Source: Bacillota bacterium (lineage in GTDB: Bacteria; Bacillota; UBA4882; UBA8346). From it: a stretch of 64,000 nt of DNA. The notes under the pieces are model-generated. The model saw nothing but the letters and a program-made list of their open reading frames with translations, had not been told where the DNA came from and did no database searches. The DNA lies in NCBI GenBank assembly GCA_023429995.1, contig JAEZCE010000032.1, positions 14,337 through 78,336 on the forward strand. The letters run 5' to 3'. Positions 41,761-51,569 of this stretch are shown here, piece after piece (position 1 is the first letter of the stretch; every line of letters begins with the position of its first letter). The translations under genes were made by a program, and so were the position numbers.

Positions 41761-43014
41761 TCAACGATTGAACAACGAATACTTCGATTCGAAAATACCG
41801 GCAATGCTTAATTTAATTTGAGTATAAGAAAGTCCGCCTTGTAAAAACGCGATATAAGGAGGCGTAATGGGAGCATCTGCAGAAAATTCGCTGGTTGCTC
41901 CGGAGATAAAAGTTCCCCCGCCCATAATCACATGGTGAATATATCCGGGCATCTCGGCCGGAATGGGCAAGACATCGGATTCCACCGGCGAATTTTTTTG
42001 AACTGCTTGACAAAATTCAATCAAATCGTCAGCGGATTGAAAATATATTTTTTGAATAATATCAGTCCGGGGTTGACTCGCCACTGGCGAAACTTTAAAT
42101 CCGGCTTTTTCATATAATTTAGCGGCAAGGACCGCTCCTTTCACCATTTCCGAAACACGGTGGGGAGCCTCAAAAAAGCCTTGAAAAAACAATTGCAAAT
42201 TTAATAAGGAAGGCCCGATGGCGCCGCCGATACCGGGAACATAAAGCCTTTCGGCGGCCTTTTCCACAAAAATTTTTTTGCCGGCAATGTAGCCACCGCC
42301 AGGTATCAAACACCCTCCGGGATTTTTAATTAAAGAACCTGCCATCAAATCAGCGCCCAGTTCCAACGGTTCTTTTTCGGCTACAAATTCACCATAGCAA
42401 TTATCGACAAAAATAATCACCTTGGGGGCCGTCATCTTGAGAGCAGTAAACACTTGCTGCAGTTGCCCCAAATCCAGAGAGTCCCTTTCCGAGTAACCGC
42501 AAGAGCGCTGAAAAAGAACCATTTTGGTTTGAGGGCTCACAGATTGAATCAGCCTATCCTGATCGATAGAACCATCAGCCAACAGCGGTATCACTTTGGT
42601 TTTGAAACCAGCGGTTGCGCTTGTGCTTTCCAATCGCTCTTCCGGTATGCCTAAAACTCCCATTAATGTTTCATAGGGAAAGCCGCTAGCCATAATCAAC
42701 TCATCTTGGGGAGTCAAATTACCCAAAATGGAACAGGCGATGGCGTGGGTGCCGGATACCAGTTGCTGTCTTACCAGAGCCGCTTCCGCTTTAAAAACCC
42801 GGGCAAATACTCTCTCCAGGGCATCACGGCCCGCATCGTGATAGCCATAACCGGTGGTTGTTTGAAAGTGGTGACTACCAATGCGCTCGGCTTGAAAAGC
42901 TTCTAACATTAATTGTTGATTATGCAAAGCGATTCGAGAAATTTTTTTAAAAACAGTTTCCAATTCACTTTCAATTTGTTCAAGTAAAATAATCGTCTCA
43001 TTCTTCAGAGGCAT
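41761..43014 (-). CDS. Methionine gamma-lyase family (YnbB-like) PLP enzyme
   Basis: PLP-dependent protein of 417 residues of the family once called aluminium resistance proteins (PF06838). HNQQLMLEAFQAERIGSHHFQTTTGYGYHDAGRDALERVF opens the fold; VRQQLVSGTHAIACSILG binds the cofactor phosphate, IFVDNCYGEFVAEKEPLELGADLMAGSLIKNPGG contains the Schiff-base lysine. Substrate is not firmly known for the family; Cys/Met gamma-elimination is inferred from related folds. Its start overlaps the end of pheA by 17 bases. In B. subtilis the relative ynbB lies between hflX and glnR near hfq and miaA, so partial neighbourhood conservation is seen. Confidence 0.88.
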   Translation of the reverse strand: MPLKNETIILLEQIESELETVFKKISRIALHNQQLMLEAFQAERIGSHHFQTTTGYGYHDAGRDALERVFARVFKAEAALVRQQLVSGTHAIACSILGNLTPQDELIMASGFPYETLMGVLGIPEERLESTSATAGFKTKVIPLLADGSIDQDRLIQSVSPQTKMVLFQRSCGYSERDSLDLGQLQQVFTALKMTAPKVIIFVDNCYGEFVAEKEPLELGADLMAGSLIKNPGGCLIPGGGYIAGKKIFVEKAAERLYVPGIGGAIGPSLLNLQLFFQGFFEAPHRVSEMVKGAVLAAKLYEKAGFKVSPVASQPRTDIIQKIYFQSADDLIEFCQAVQKNSPVESDVLPIPAEMPGYIHHVIMGGGTFISGATSEFSADAPITPPYIAFLQGGLSYTQIKLSIAGIFESKYSLFNR

Positions 43015-43882
43015 TCGTTTTTTCGTCTCTTTCTCTTTTGGGATAACTTCCTAATATCTTTTTCCAGCCTTCTGAGGCTCTCACTAATAATTCAATATTT
43101 TTTAAAGCGTTTTCAACTTCAGGCGCTGATTTATGCCCAATGAATTCGAAAATAAGCACGTATTCCTGGGGCTTAATCTTATAGGGCCGTGATTGAATGA
43201 ACGTCAAATCTATTTTAGCATCCGCCAAGGCCTTAGCAATCTGAAATAATTGCCCGGGTTGATTTGACCCAAACCGAACCGCCACTAAAGTTCGATCGTT
43301 GCCGGTTGGTTCCCCGTCCCTGAGGGCGCACACCAAAAACCGGGTTTCGTTAAAAGCATAATCTTGGATTTCTTCAGGAAAAACAGTCATATTATTGGAC
43401 CTGGCGGTTTCGAAGTTGCATATGGCGGCCGACGTTAACGTAGTGTCGCGAAGAACATTTTGCGCGGCTTCCGCCGTAGAAAGTATTGGGATTAATTGAG
43501 CCTTTGGAAACAGTTCCATCAACCGGATTTGACATTGATTGAGCGGTGATGGATGAGAATAAATTCGTTGTAAATTCACCCAATCGAATTTTGAAGGAGC
43601 CGCAAGTACATGGGAAATCGGCAAATGAACTTCGTCGCAAACTTTAACAAAATCCTGAAACTCAATGAGATGATCAAAAGTCGAACCAATCAGACCGTCG
43701 ATCATATTTTCTACCGGAACAACTGCGATATCCGCTTGTAAATTCTGCACCAAACGCAAGGAATTATAAACATTGGTATAGATTAATTCAACTTGCTTGA
43801 ATGGAATCCCTATCCGTTTGGCATAATGGATTGCAGCTTGTTCCGAATATGTACCCTGCGGTCCTAAAATTGCAATCTTCAA
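42998..43882 (-). CDS. pheA: Prephenate dehydratase
   Basis: Converts prephenate to phenylpyruvate in phenylalanine synthesis. 294 residues: catalytic domain (residues 1-180) with GPQGTYSEQAA, VPVENMIDG and NETRFLV, whose Thr is catalytic, then an ACT regulatory domain (about 195-275) with QPGQLFQIAKALADAKIDLTFIQSRP, where the phenylalanine-sensing ESRP is QSRP. No chorismate mutase domain is fused, as usual in Firmicutes. TTG start at 43882; a well-placed ATG upstream is out of frame. Confidence 0.94.
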   Translation of the reverse strand: MKIAILGPQGTYSEQAAIHYAKRIGIPFKQVELIYTNVYNSLRLVQNLQADIAVVPVENMIDGLIGSTFDHLIEFQDFVKVCDEVHLPISHVLAAPSKFDWVNLQRIYSHPSPLNQCQIRLMELFPKAQLIPILSTAEAAQNVLRDTTLTSAAICNFETARSNNMTVFPEEIQDYAFNETRFLVCALRDGEPTGNDRTLVAVRFGSNQPGQLFQIAKALADAKIDLTFIQSRPYKIKPQEYVLIFEFIGHKSAPEVENALKNIELLVRASEGWKKILGSYPKRERDEKTNASEE

Positions 43883-43920
43883 CTTTGAGTTTCATCCTTT
43901 CGATTTTAAAAAAGCGGCAA

Positions 43921-43942
43921 AAAAAAGGCCTTCGGCCTCACA
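43921..43942 (-). terminator. Terminator after dapF (minus strand)
   Basis: AGGCC-GAA-GGCCT on the minus strand (43938-43926), followed by eight T. Short but GC-rich. Confidence 0.8.
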
Positions 43943-43972
43943 AGGTTTAAAGGTTATTTTCGGCATAAACGG

Positions 43973-44806
43973 TTAGTTTGGCCATTCGCCTTGAAACACT
44001 TCAACGGCAGATCCGGTCATATAGACATGATGGTCATCCCGGTTCCATTCTATGGTAAGGATTCCACCCCGTAACTCAACTTGAACTCTGTTTTCAGTTC
44101 GCTTGTTTAAAATGGCTGCCACCACAGCGGCGCAAGCGCCGGTTCCGCAAGCCAAGGTTTCGCCGCTTCCACGCTCCCAGACCCGCATAATGATTTGGCC
44201 GGGCGACACAACGGAGACAAATTCGACATTGGTTTTATGCGGAAAAATTGAATGGATTTCCATGGCCGGACCATCTATAAGCACTTGCGAATCGGTAATT
44301 TCAGGAACGAAAATCACACAATGAGGATTACCCATTGATACGCCGGTAAATTGGTAACGGTGTTCATTCACTTGAATGGTTTCAGCCACAACCTGTTCTT
44401 TCGGGATATTGACCGGAATCTCAGACGCTCTTAATTCAGGTATTCCCATATCGACTTCGACCATTGAAACTTTATTTTCGGTAACCAACAATTTTAAGTG
44501 TTTCATTCCGGATATAGTCTCAATTGTTAATGAGGATTTTTGAACCAATTGATGCTCGTAAAGGTATTTACCAACACAACGGATTGCATTCCCGCACATT
44601 TCCGCTTCACTGCCGTCAGCATTAAACATTCTCATTTTGGCATCCGCTATCCGAGAAGGCAAGATTAGTACCAGTCCATCTCCGCCGATTCCAAAATGAC
44701 GATCGCTGACTTTGAGTGCCACTTCAATGGGATTATCCACGGTCTCATGAAAACAATCGATATATATATAATCATTACCAATACCTTGCATTTTGGTAAA
44801 TTTCAT
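43973..44806 (-). CDS. dapF: Diaminopimelate epimerase
   Basis: Interconverts LL- and meso-diaminopimelate for lysine and peptidoglycan synthesis, without a cofactor. 277 residues; the two catalytic cysteines lie in MCGNAIRCVGKYL (about residue 75) and ACGTGACAAV (about 220). FTKMQGIGNDYIYID opens and MGNPHCVIFV is also conserved. Start ATG 44806 is nine bases after CGGAG; upstream in-frame codons are not supported. No other lysine gene is adjacent. Confidence 0.96.
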   Translation of the reverse strand: MKFTKMQGIGNDYIYIDCFHETVDNPIEVALKVSDRHFGIGGDGLVLILPSRIADAKMRMFNADGSEAEMCGNAIRCVGKYLYEHQLVQKSSLTIETISGMKHLKLLVTENKVSMVEVDMGIPELRASEIPVNIPKEQVVAETIQVNEHRYQFTGVSMGNPHCVIFVPEITDSQVLIDGPAMEIHSIFPHKTNVEFVSVVSPGQIIMRVWERGSGETLACGTGACAAVVAAILNKRTENRVQVELRGGILTIEWNRDDHHVYMTGSAVEVFQGEWPN

Positions 44807-44921
44807 TCTTATATACTCCGATTTCAAGACTTTTATGGAATTGCTCCATTGGGTCTAAACCCAAAAACCCATTACATAACAAAACCATGCTATTCCCAAA
44901 TTGATGAAAAAGAAGAAGGGT

Positions 44922-45164
44922 TTATTCTTCCTTTTTCTCCAGAGCCAAATCAGGCAATGCCCTCGCCGGAATGATCGTAGAAACAGCGTGTTTATATATC
45001 ATTTCCTGTTTTCCATCACTATCTAAAATAATGGTAAAATTATCAAATCCCTTCACAAAACCCCGGACTTGAAAACCATTTATCAGGAAAATCGTAACCG
45101 CTATTCCCTCTTTGCGCACCTGATTCAAAAATCCGTCTTGTAAATTGATCACCGGCTTATTCAT
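44922..45164 (-). CDS. hfq: RNA chaperone Hfq
   Basis: Sm-like RNA chaperone of 80 residues forming a hexamer. The N-terminal NLQDGFLNQVRKEGIAVTIFLINGFQVRGFVKGFDNFTI is Sm1, and YKHAVSTIIPAR is the Sm2 motif. The order mutL-miaA-hfq is shared with many Gram-positives and proteobacteria. The ribosome site is GGAGGTAA, ten bases before ATG. Its role in Firmicutes is less pronounced than in E. coli, but the protein is clearly intact. Confidence 0.97.
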   Translation of the reverse strand: MNKPVINLQDGFLNQVRKEGIAVTIFLINGFQVRGFVKGFDNFTIILDSDGKQEMIYKHAVSTIIPARALPDLALEKKEE

Positions 45165-45200
45165 TTGTAGATTACCTCCGTTAAATGGTTTAAAGTAAAT

Positions 45201-46142
45201 TTATTCGACATCTTTCTTTAATCTACCTTCAATATAATTCATTATTTCACCAAAAAATTCCTCATTTTTACCAGAAATATTTACCCAGCGGTCGATCGGC
45301 TCTTTGCGGAACCATGTTAATTGACGTTTTGCATAATTCCGGGTCTTTTGTTTGATTAAATCCAGCGCTTCTTCAAGAGAAATTATATTCTGCAGGTATT
45401 GATTGATTTGCAGATACCCCAGACTTTGCATGGCTTTCAGTTTCTGAGAGTATCCTTGTCTTAAAAGACTCTCCACTTCCCCTATTAATCCTTGGTCGAT
45501 CATCAAACCGGCTCTTTCGTCAATCCTTCGATATAATTCATCTCGGTTCCTATCCAAAAATAAATAAACGGTTTGATATTGATGGTTGGACGGTTGCTTT
45601 TTGGGCATCTCCGAAAAGGGAATACCCGTTCGAAGATAAACCTCCAGCGCCCGAATGATCCGGTGGTTATCATTGGGATGTATCCGCTGTGCAGTCACAG
45701 GATCGACTTTCTTAAGCTGTTCATGTAACACACTGGGATTTTCCGAATTCAAAGCTTGTTCCCGTAATTTTTGCCGAAGCCCCGGGTCGGCTCCGGGATC
45801 CGTAAAGGAGAAAGAGCCAAGGCAAGCTCTAATATATAAGCCGGTGCCCCCGACCACCAATGGTATTTTTCCCTGGCTATGAAGCTTATCAACAATCTGA
45901 TTAAATAACCTCTGATAATCAGCGACTGAAAAATCCCGACTTGGTTCCACCACATCAATTAAATGGTGTTTCACCCTGAGTTGCTGTTCCACAGTGGGTT
46001 TTGCCGTCCCGATATCCATATATTGATAGACTTGCATGGAATCGGCGGAAATAATTTCGGTATTTAGGTATTGAGCAACCCGAATTGCCAAGTCAGTTTT
46101 GCCCACAGCCGTCGGGCCAGCGATTACGATTAAAGGGAGCAT
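45201..46142 (-). CDS. miaA: tRNA dimethylallyltransferase MiaA
   Basis: Transfers a dimethylallyl group to A37 of tRNAs reading UNN codons. The P-loop is IAGPTAVGKTDLA (residues 7-19), and SADSMQVYQYMDIGTAKP, VVGGTGLYIRACL and QSLGYLQINQYL follow the family pattern. 313 residues, normal. It starts two bases after the mutL stop and precedes hfq by 36 bases. DMAPP used here comes from the MEP pathway ended by ispH at 451. Confidence 0.96.
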   Translation of the reverse strand: MLPLIVIAGPTAVGKTDLAIRVAQYLNTEIISADSMQVYQYMDIGTAKPTVEQQLRVKHHLIDVVEPSRDFSVADYQRLFNQIVDKLHSQGKIPLVVGGTGLYIRACLGSFSFTDPGADPGLRQKLREQALNSENPSVLHEQLKKVDPVTAQRIHPNDNHRIIRALEVYLRTGIPFSEMPKKQPSNHQYQTVYLFLDRNRDELYRRIDERAGLMIDQGLIGEVESLLRQGYSQKLKAMQSLGYLQINQYLQNIISLEEALDLIKQKTRNYAKRQLTWFRKEPIDRWVNISGKNEEFFGEIMNYIEGRLKKDVE

Positions 46143-46144
46143 CT

Positions 46145-47950
46145 TTACCTTCTCAAAAACTTTTTGGCCAGTTCCTCATGATTCATCCGAAAAACGGTTG
46201 GCCGTCCATGAGGGCAGGTGTATGGATTTTCACAACGAAATAAATCTTTTACCAGGCTTTCCATCTCCAATAAGTTAAGACTGTCTCCGGCTTTAATGGC
46301 GGTCCGGCAAGCCATGGTTATGATAAAGGACTCCTTAATCTCGGCGGGATCTTTGAAAGTCTCAAAACTAATATATTGTTCGGTGAGGTCAATCAAAAGT
46401 TGCCGGTAGTCCATATTAATCAAATTGATGGGCACACCCCGGACAATGATCGTTTGGCCGCCGAAAGTTTCCAACTCAAATCCCAAATCTGCAAAAACCG
46501 ATATCCGATCGGCGATGACTTTATACTCGGCATAACTTAGATTAACCGTTTCCGGAATTAATAATGCCTGGGTCCCTAAAAACTCCCTTGATTTATTCAT
46601 ATATTGTTCAAATAAAATCCGTTCATGGGCCGCATGCTGATCCATGAATAACAAACCTTTTTCATCTTGAGCTATTATATAAGTATTCGCAATAGCCTTG
46701 GGGAATACATAATAACTTTTGCCATTGCCGGCTGGCGCCTTGGGTGTTTCAGGAAGAGCAGCATAATCGATTCCGGCGGCAGGTTGTTCCTGAACCAGCG
46801 TTACCTGGGCCGGGCTCTCACTGGAAGGCTTAGGCTCCGGGTAGGTAAGTTCCAAAGTTTTTACCGGAGCTTGTTTTTCATGCGCAGGGGGATTCTCCGG
46901 GATTACAACCGCAGTATAATCCTCTTCGGGCGCAATCCATTCTGATAACAAGCAACTGTCTTTTAAGGTTTTTCGCACCGAGTTATAAGCTGCTTTATAA
47001 AGATCGGCATCATTGGAAAAACGCACTTCCATTTTGGTTGGATGGGCGTTAATATCCACTAAATCGGAGGTAATCTCCAAAAATAAAATCACAAAGGGGT
47101 AGCGGGCGATCGGCAATAAAGTATGAAAAGCTTTTTCAACCGCGGCGCTTATGGTCCGGCTATGGAAAAAACGGCCGTTTACAAAAAACACTTCATAATT
47201 TCGGTTCGTCCTGGCAATAGAGGGCTTACCGATATACCCGGTAATTTTCAAGCCGTTTTCTTCATAAAAAACCGGAATCATTTCTTTGGCTACATCTTTG
47301 CCGAATATGGCCACCACGGTCTCATATAAATCCCCGTTGCCCGGGGTAAAAAGCAATTCATACCCGCCATGTTGAAGTTTAAAACTTATTCCGGGATAAC
47401 CAAGGGCCAACCGGGCAATGATTTCATTGATATATCCCGCTTCCGTCGGAATCGTTTTTAAATATTTAAAACGCGCCGGAGTATTAAAAAATAATTCCTG
47501 GACTTTAATGGTTGTTCCGTCGGGCGCGCCGATATCCTTCACGCGCTGCAATAAACCGCCGCGAATTTCCACCAGGGTGCCGGTTTCACTTTCAGCCGTC
47601 TTCGTTGTCATTTCAAATATAGAAACCGATGCGATTGAAGGCAACGCTTCGCCGCGGAATCCGAGAGTGCGAATCTTCCATAAATCATCAGGTTCAATGA
47701 TTTTACTTGTGGTATGTCTTTCAATAGCCAATACCGCATCTTCCCGTTCCATTCCCTGTCCATTGTCGGTAACCCGAATCAGCTGGCGGCCGCCATTTCT
47801 GATCTCAATTTCAATCCGGCTGGCTCCGGCGTCAATGGAATTTTCCGCCAATTCTTTGATAACCGAGGCTGGGCGTTCAATAACTTCCCCAGCGGCTATT
47901 TTGGTAATGGTACTATCATCCAAACGATGTACTTTATTCGTAGAAATCAC
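46145..47950 (-). CDS. mutL: DNA mismatch repair protein MutL (endonuclease type)
   Basis: GHKL ATPase and endonuclease that acts after MutS. N-terminal ATP site: ENSIDAGA, DNGQGM, TTSKI, GFRGEALPSI. C-terminal endonuclease motif DQHAAHERILFE (about residue 465) and CPHGRPTVFR show it can nick DNA, as expected where MutH is absent. About 600 residues. The start is uncertain: GTG 47950 has AAAGAGGTGAT at it, ACG at 47941 would be ideally spaced, and ATG 48007 inside mutS lacks a site; the conserved protein begins near VISTNKVHRLDDS. Directly downstream of mutS. Confidence 0.94.
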   Translation of the reverse strand: MISTNKVHRLDDSTITKIAAGEVIERPASVIKELAENSIDAGASRIEIEIRNGGRQLIRVTDNGQGMEREDAVLAIERHTTSKIIEPDDLWKIRTLGFRGEALPSIASVSIFEMTTKTAESETGTLVEIRGGLLQRVKDIGAPDGTTIKVQELFFNTPARFKYLKTIPTEAGYINEIIARLALGYPGISFKLQHGGYELLFTPGNGDLYETVVAIFGKDVAKEMIPVFYEENGLKITGYIGKPSIARTNRNYEVFFVNGRFFHSRTISAAVEKAFHTLLPIARYPFVILFLEITSDLVDINAHPTKMEVRFSNDADLYKAAYNSVRKTLKDSCLLSEWIAPEEDYTAVVIPENPPAHEKQAPVKTLELTYPEPKPSSESPAQVTLVQEQPAAGIDYAALPETPKAPAGNGKSYYVFPKAIANTYIIAQDEKGLLFMDQHAAHERILFEQYMNKSREFLGTQALLIPETVNLSYAEYKVIADRISVFADLGFELETFGGQTIIVRGVPINLINMDYRQLLIDLTEQYISFETFKDPAEIKESFIITMACRTAIKAGDSLNLLEMESLVKDLFRCENPYTCPHGRPTVFRMNHEELAKKFLRR

Positions 47951-47961
47951 CTCTTTTTTTA

Positions 47962-50604
47962 CTATCGGCACGAAGAATCCATTTGTCGACGTATTTTTTG
48001 CTGCCATTCATAAAGAAAATTCAGGGCCTGGAGAGGCGTAATTGAAACCAAGTCAATTTCGCGAATCTCCTCCAAAATAATATCTTTTTCAACCGGGAAA
48101 AGCGCTAATTGGTTTTGCGAAATTTTCGGTTCTTTCAGTTCCTTGGGCTCTTTGGGTTCCCTGGTTTTTTTTATTTCCAGAAGATCGTTTTTTTCAAGAG
48201 TCGCTAAAATTTCCTTAGCCCTTCCTGTGATTTCACCAGGCAACCCAGCCAATCGGGCTACTTCGATCCCATAACTTTGGTCCGCTTTTCCCGGAAGAAT
48301 TTTGCGTAAAAAAACAATTTCTTCACCATCCCGCTCAACGGCGATATGATAGTTTTTCAACCCCGGATTTTCTTCTTCCAGCTCGGTCAGTTCGTGGTAA
48401 TGCGTAGCAACCAATGTTTTGCAGCCAATCCGTTGGGTATGATGAATGAACTCAACAACAGCCCAGGCAATGCTCAGGCCGTCGAAAGTACTGGTGCCGC
48501 GGCCGATTTCATCCAATATCACCAGCGAACGGAAAGTGGCATGATTCAAAATATAGGCTACTTCGTTCATTTCAACCATAAAAGTACTCTGCCCGGTTGC
48601 CAAATCATCCGAAGCGCCTACCCGTGTGAAAATCCGGTCAACTACGGAAATTTCCGCGGATTTGGCGGGAATAAAACTGCCGATATGAGCCAAAAGGACA
48701 ATTAAAGCCACTTGCCGCATGTAGGTTGATTTTCCGGCCATGTTTGGACCGGTAATAATTTGGGTCCGGTTATCGGTCATCTCCAGAAATGTATCATTGG
48801 GGACAAATTTCCCGGCAGGGAGCATTCTTTCGACAACCGGATGACGGCCGTCAACGATGAGTATTTTACCGGTTTCATTCATCTCGGGCCTGATATAATT
48901 ATAACGCACCGCAGTTTCAGCCAGGGCAACCAGCACGTCCAGCTCCGCCAAAGCGTCGGCGTTGGCCTGCAAACTATCGATTTCTTTTAAAACAGCCTCC
49001 CGCAACTGGCAGAAAATCTGAAACTCAAGGGCTGTACTTTTTTCATGGGCATTAACAATCAAATCCTCATATTCTTTTAAAGTCTGGTTGATAAACCGTT
49101 CTCCATTGGCAAGAGTTTGTTTCCGGATATAATCCGGCGGCACCAGGTTCAAATTCGCATGGGTGACCTCAATATAATATCCGAAAACCTGGTTATAACC
49201 AATCTTTAACGATTTAATACCGGTCCGTTCCTTCTCCTTTTGTTCCAGTTCAGCTACCCAGCGTCTGCCTTGAGAACTGGCTTCAATTAAATGAGCCAAT
49301 TCGGAATGATAGGAATTTTTGATCATTCCGCCTTCTTTGACGGAAAGGGGCGGATCGTCCTTTAAAGCCGATTCCAGCATTTCGCTCAATGCCGATAGGG
49401 GTTGAAGTTTTTCCATGAGAAAAACAAGCCTTTCACTGGAAAATTTCCGTAGAGATTCTTTGAGCGCCGGGATTTCGGCTAAAGTATTTTTTAGGGCCAA
49501 TAAATCCCTCGCATTTGCGTTATTGCTGGCAAGCTTGCTTAAAATTCGCTGTAAATCATAGGTTTTATTCAAACCTTCCCTCACCGTTTCCCGGGCCTCC
49601 AGATTAACGGTAAACTCCCCAATGGCCGATTGACGCTCTTGAATGGGTTTCAAACGGGTTAAAGGTTGTTCAACCCAGTTTCTTAACATTCTTCCCCCCA
49701 TTGAGGTCACGGTTTGATCCAGTACTCCATAGAGGCTGCTGCTGGTTTCGCCACTCCGGATATTTCGCGTTAATTCCAAATTGCGTCGGGTGGCCAGATC
49801 CAGAGCCATATATTCACCGGTTTGATAGGTGCTGATTTTTCTTAAATGAAGCAGTGTGTTTTTCTGAGTCTCGATCAGGTATTGCAAAACAGCCCCGGCA
49901 GCGCAAATTGCGGCCGGTAATTCCTCCATTCCAAAAGCGCGGAGGCTTTGAACCTGAAAATGTTCAAGCAGTAAATGATAAGCTTGTTCATATTGAAACG
50001 AAACAGGAGTTCCCAAGGTTATTGAAACATCGGCGATTTGCTGAAAACGGCCAACCAAATCCTGTTCATTTTTTAAGATATAGAGCTCGGCGGGACGAAT
50101 CCGGGTGAGCTCGGTAATTAACAACGTTGTTTCCGCTTTTGGAAATTGAGTAACCTTGAATTCGCCAGTGGAAAGATCAACATAACCAAGGCCCCAAAAA
50201 TTCTCCCATCCCACAAAGGTAGCCAAATAATTATTGGCCTTCTCCGTCAGCAACTGATCTTCAATGACCGTGCCGGGGGTAATGACCCGGATCACTTCCC
50301 GCTTTACGATCCCCTTGGCAAGTTTGGGATCTTCCACCTGCTCGCAAATGGCCACTTTATACCCTTTGCTGAGCAATTTAGCCAGATATCCCGAAACTGC
50401 ATGATAGGGAATGCCGCACATGGGAATTCTTTCATTGCCGCCGGATTCCCGGGAGGTTAGAACGATTTCCAATTCACGGGAGGCGGTGACCGCGTCGTCC
50501 AAAAACATTTCGTAAAAATCGCCCAGCCTAAAAAAAAGGATACAGCCTTCGTATTCCTTCTTGACCTCCATATATTGTTGAAGCATGGGCGTAGTTTTTG
50601 CCAT
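47962..50604 (-). CDS. mutS: DNA mismatch repair protein MutS
   Basis: Mismatch recognition ATPase of 880 residues. MAKTTPMLQQYMEVKKEYEGCILFFRLGDFYEMF carries the Phe-x-Glu mismatch-reading motif (GDFYEMF region). Walker A is TGPNMAGKSTYMRQVALI, then ASDDLATGQSTFMVEM and LVILDEIGRGTSTFDGLSIAWA. A short low-complexity stretch (TREPKEPKELKEPKI) precedes the C-terminal tetramerisation segment. Ribosome site AAGGAG precedes ATG by normal spacing. Operon with mutL and probably miaA-hfq. Confidence 0.97.
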   Translation of the reverse strand: MAKTTPMLQQYMEVKKEYEGCILFFRLGDFYEMFLDDAVTASRELEIVLTSRESGGNERIPMCGIPYHAVSGYLAKLLSKGYKVAICEQVEDPKLAKGIVKREVIRVITPGTVIEDQLLTEKANNYLATFVGWENFWGLGYVDLSTGEFKVTQFPKAETTLLITELTRIRPAELYILKNEQDLVGRFQQIADVSITLGTPVSFQYEQAYHLLLEHFQVQSLRAFGMEELPAAICAAGAVLQYLIETQKNTLLHLRKISTYQTGEYMALDLATRRNLELTRNIRSGETSSSLYGVLDQTVTSMGGRMLRNWVEQPLTRLKPIQERQSAIGEFTVNLEARETVREGLNKTYDLQRILSKLASNNANARDLLALKNTLAEIPALKESLRKFSSERLVFLMEKLQPLSALSEMLESALKDDPPLSVKEGGMIKNSYHSELAHLIEASSQGRRWVAELEQKEKERTGIKSLKIGYNQVFGYYIEVTHANLNLVPPDYIRKQTLANGERFINQTLKEYEDLIVNAHEKSTALEFQIFCQLREAVLKEIDSLQANADALAELDVLVALAETAVRYNYIRPEMNETGKILIVDGRHPVVERMLPAGKFVPNDTFLEMTDNRTQIITGPNMAGKSTYMRQVALIVLLAHIGSFIPAKSAEISVVDRIFTRVGASDDLATGQSTFMVEMNEVAYILNHATFRSLVILDEIGRGTSTFDGLSIAWAVVEFIHHTQRIGCKTLVATHYHELTELEEENPGLKNYHIAVERDGEEIVFLRKILPGKADQSYGIEVARLAGLPGEITGRAKEILATLEKNDLLEIKKTREPKEPKELKEPKISQNQLALFPVEKDIILEEIREIDLVSITPLQALNFLYEWQQKIRRQMDSSCR

Positions 50605-50679
50605 TTTGACTCCTTAAATAAAACGATACCAATTATTAAATTTCAAAAAAAAATAGGAAAAAACTGGTCATCAAGGGTT

Positions 50680-50718
50680 AAAAAGCCGGATTTATCGTGT
50701 ATGTTCGACAAATCCGGC
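50680..50718 (-). terminator. Terminator after the 50781 gene (minus strand)
   Basis: GCCGGATTT at 50685-50693 pairs with AAATCCGGC at 50710-50718; on the minus strand five T follow directly. Confidence 0.82.
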
Positions 50719-50780
50719 GAGTATCCTTTTTTAAATCCCAGAGATTTCGAGAATATTGGCGGACCCAAAAATTACGGGAT

Positions 50781-51569
50781 TCACAGCGTCCACAGCTCAT
50801 GAATAATTCCTGTTAAAAACCATGTTTTTTGGTATTTCTCAAATACCAGCCGGATGCTTCGCCAATTCGCGCCGACTTTATCCGTGGTACCGGTTTCGCT
50901 CACCCGATATTCAACCACAATGGAATGAGGATAGGCCTCAAAATAGTTACCGGTGGCAAAACCCGCGTTCATAGCATCATGATAACTTATCTCTCCGGTA
51001 TCGGCGTAAGGCGCATCATATACGTAATTCCGGTAATAATCGGATGCTTTTAGCCGCAACGGCATGCCGTTTTCTTCGTCATATCCCCAAGTATAAGAGG
51101 GATACGCCCTGAAAAAATGAATCAGTTCTTTCTTCGAGAAAACCTGGTCCTTCCGGGTATTGACTTCGGAGCTCATTGAAAAACGCAGTCCCTTTTCCGG
51201 ATGGACATACCGCGCCAGGGATTCCATATCCTCTCTGCTGAGCAAAGCGATTACTTTTTTCTCCCGGCCCTCCAGTTCTTTTTGCAATTTTATTTCTTCA
51301 TGGACTGCTTTTGGGGCGGTTACGGAAAGTTTGCCTTCTTGAATTCCTTGATTTAATGGACGATTGCTTTTTAAGACCTGGATTTCATTCCTTAAATCAC
51401 GAATCTGTTGTTTCAGGTTTTGTTGTTCCTGACGGGCGACTGCTTTTTGCCACCAATATACTTGACCGCCCGTAACCAGCGCCGTACCGATGATGATTAC
51501 CAAGACGATACCCCAGATAGCCAACAATTTGGAGAAAACCCCCGGTCCCAACTGCGGTTCTTGATACAT
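50781..51569 (-). CDS. Membrane-anchored protein with conserved uncharacterised C-terminal domain
   Basis: 262 residues. A short cytoplasmic start, one transmembrane helix (about 15-37), a coiled-coil-like segment rich in Gln/Lys (about 43-95), then a compact globular domain from about 105. The segment YVHPEKGLRFSMSS, WGYDEENGMPLRL, DYYRNYVYDAPYA and IVVEYRVSETG to IIHELWTL resembles a family of uncharacterised secreted or lipoprotein domains in Firmicutes. ATG follows GGAGG. Probably extracytoplasmic; function unknown. Confidence 0.72.
   Translation of the reverse strand: MYQEPQLGPGVFSKLLAIWGIVLVIIIGTALVTGGQVYWWQKAVARQEQQNLKQQIRDLRNEIQVLKSNRPLNQGIQEGKLSVTAPKAVHEEIKLQKELEGREKKVIALLSREDMESLARYVHPEKGLRFSMSSEVNTRKDQVFSKKELIHFFRAYPSYTWGYDEENGMPLRLKASDYYRNYVYDAPYADTGEISYHDAMNAGFATGNYFEAYPHSIVVEYRVSETGTTDKVGANWRSIRLVFEKYQKTWFLTGIIHELWTL

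Noticed and set aside
47418..48041. Antisense frame of 207 codons inside mutL
   Set aside because: Mirror of a highly conserved gene; no independent support.
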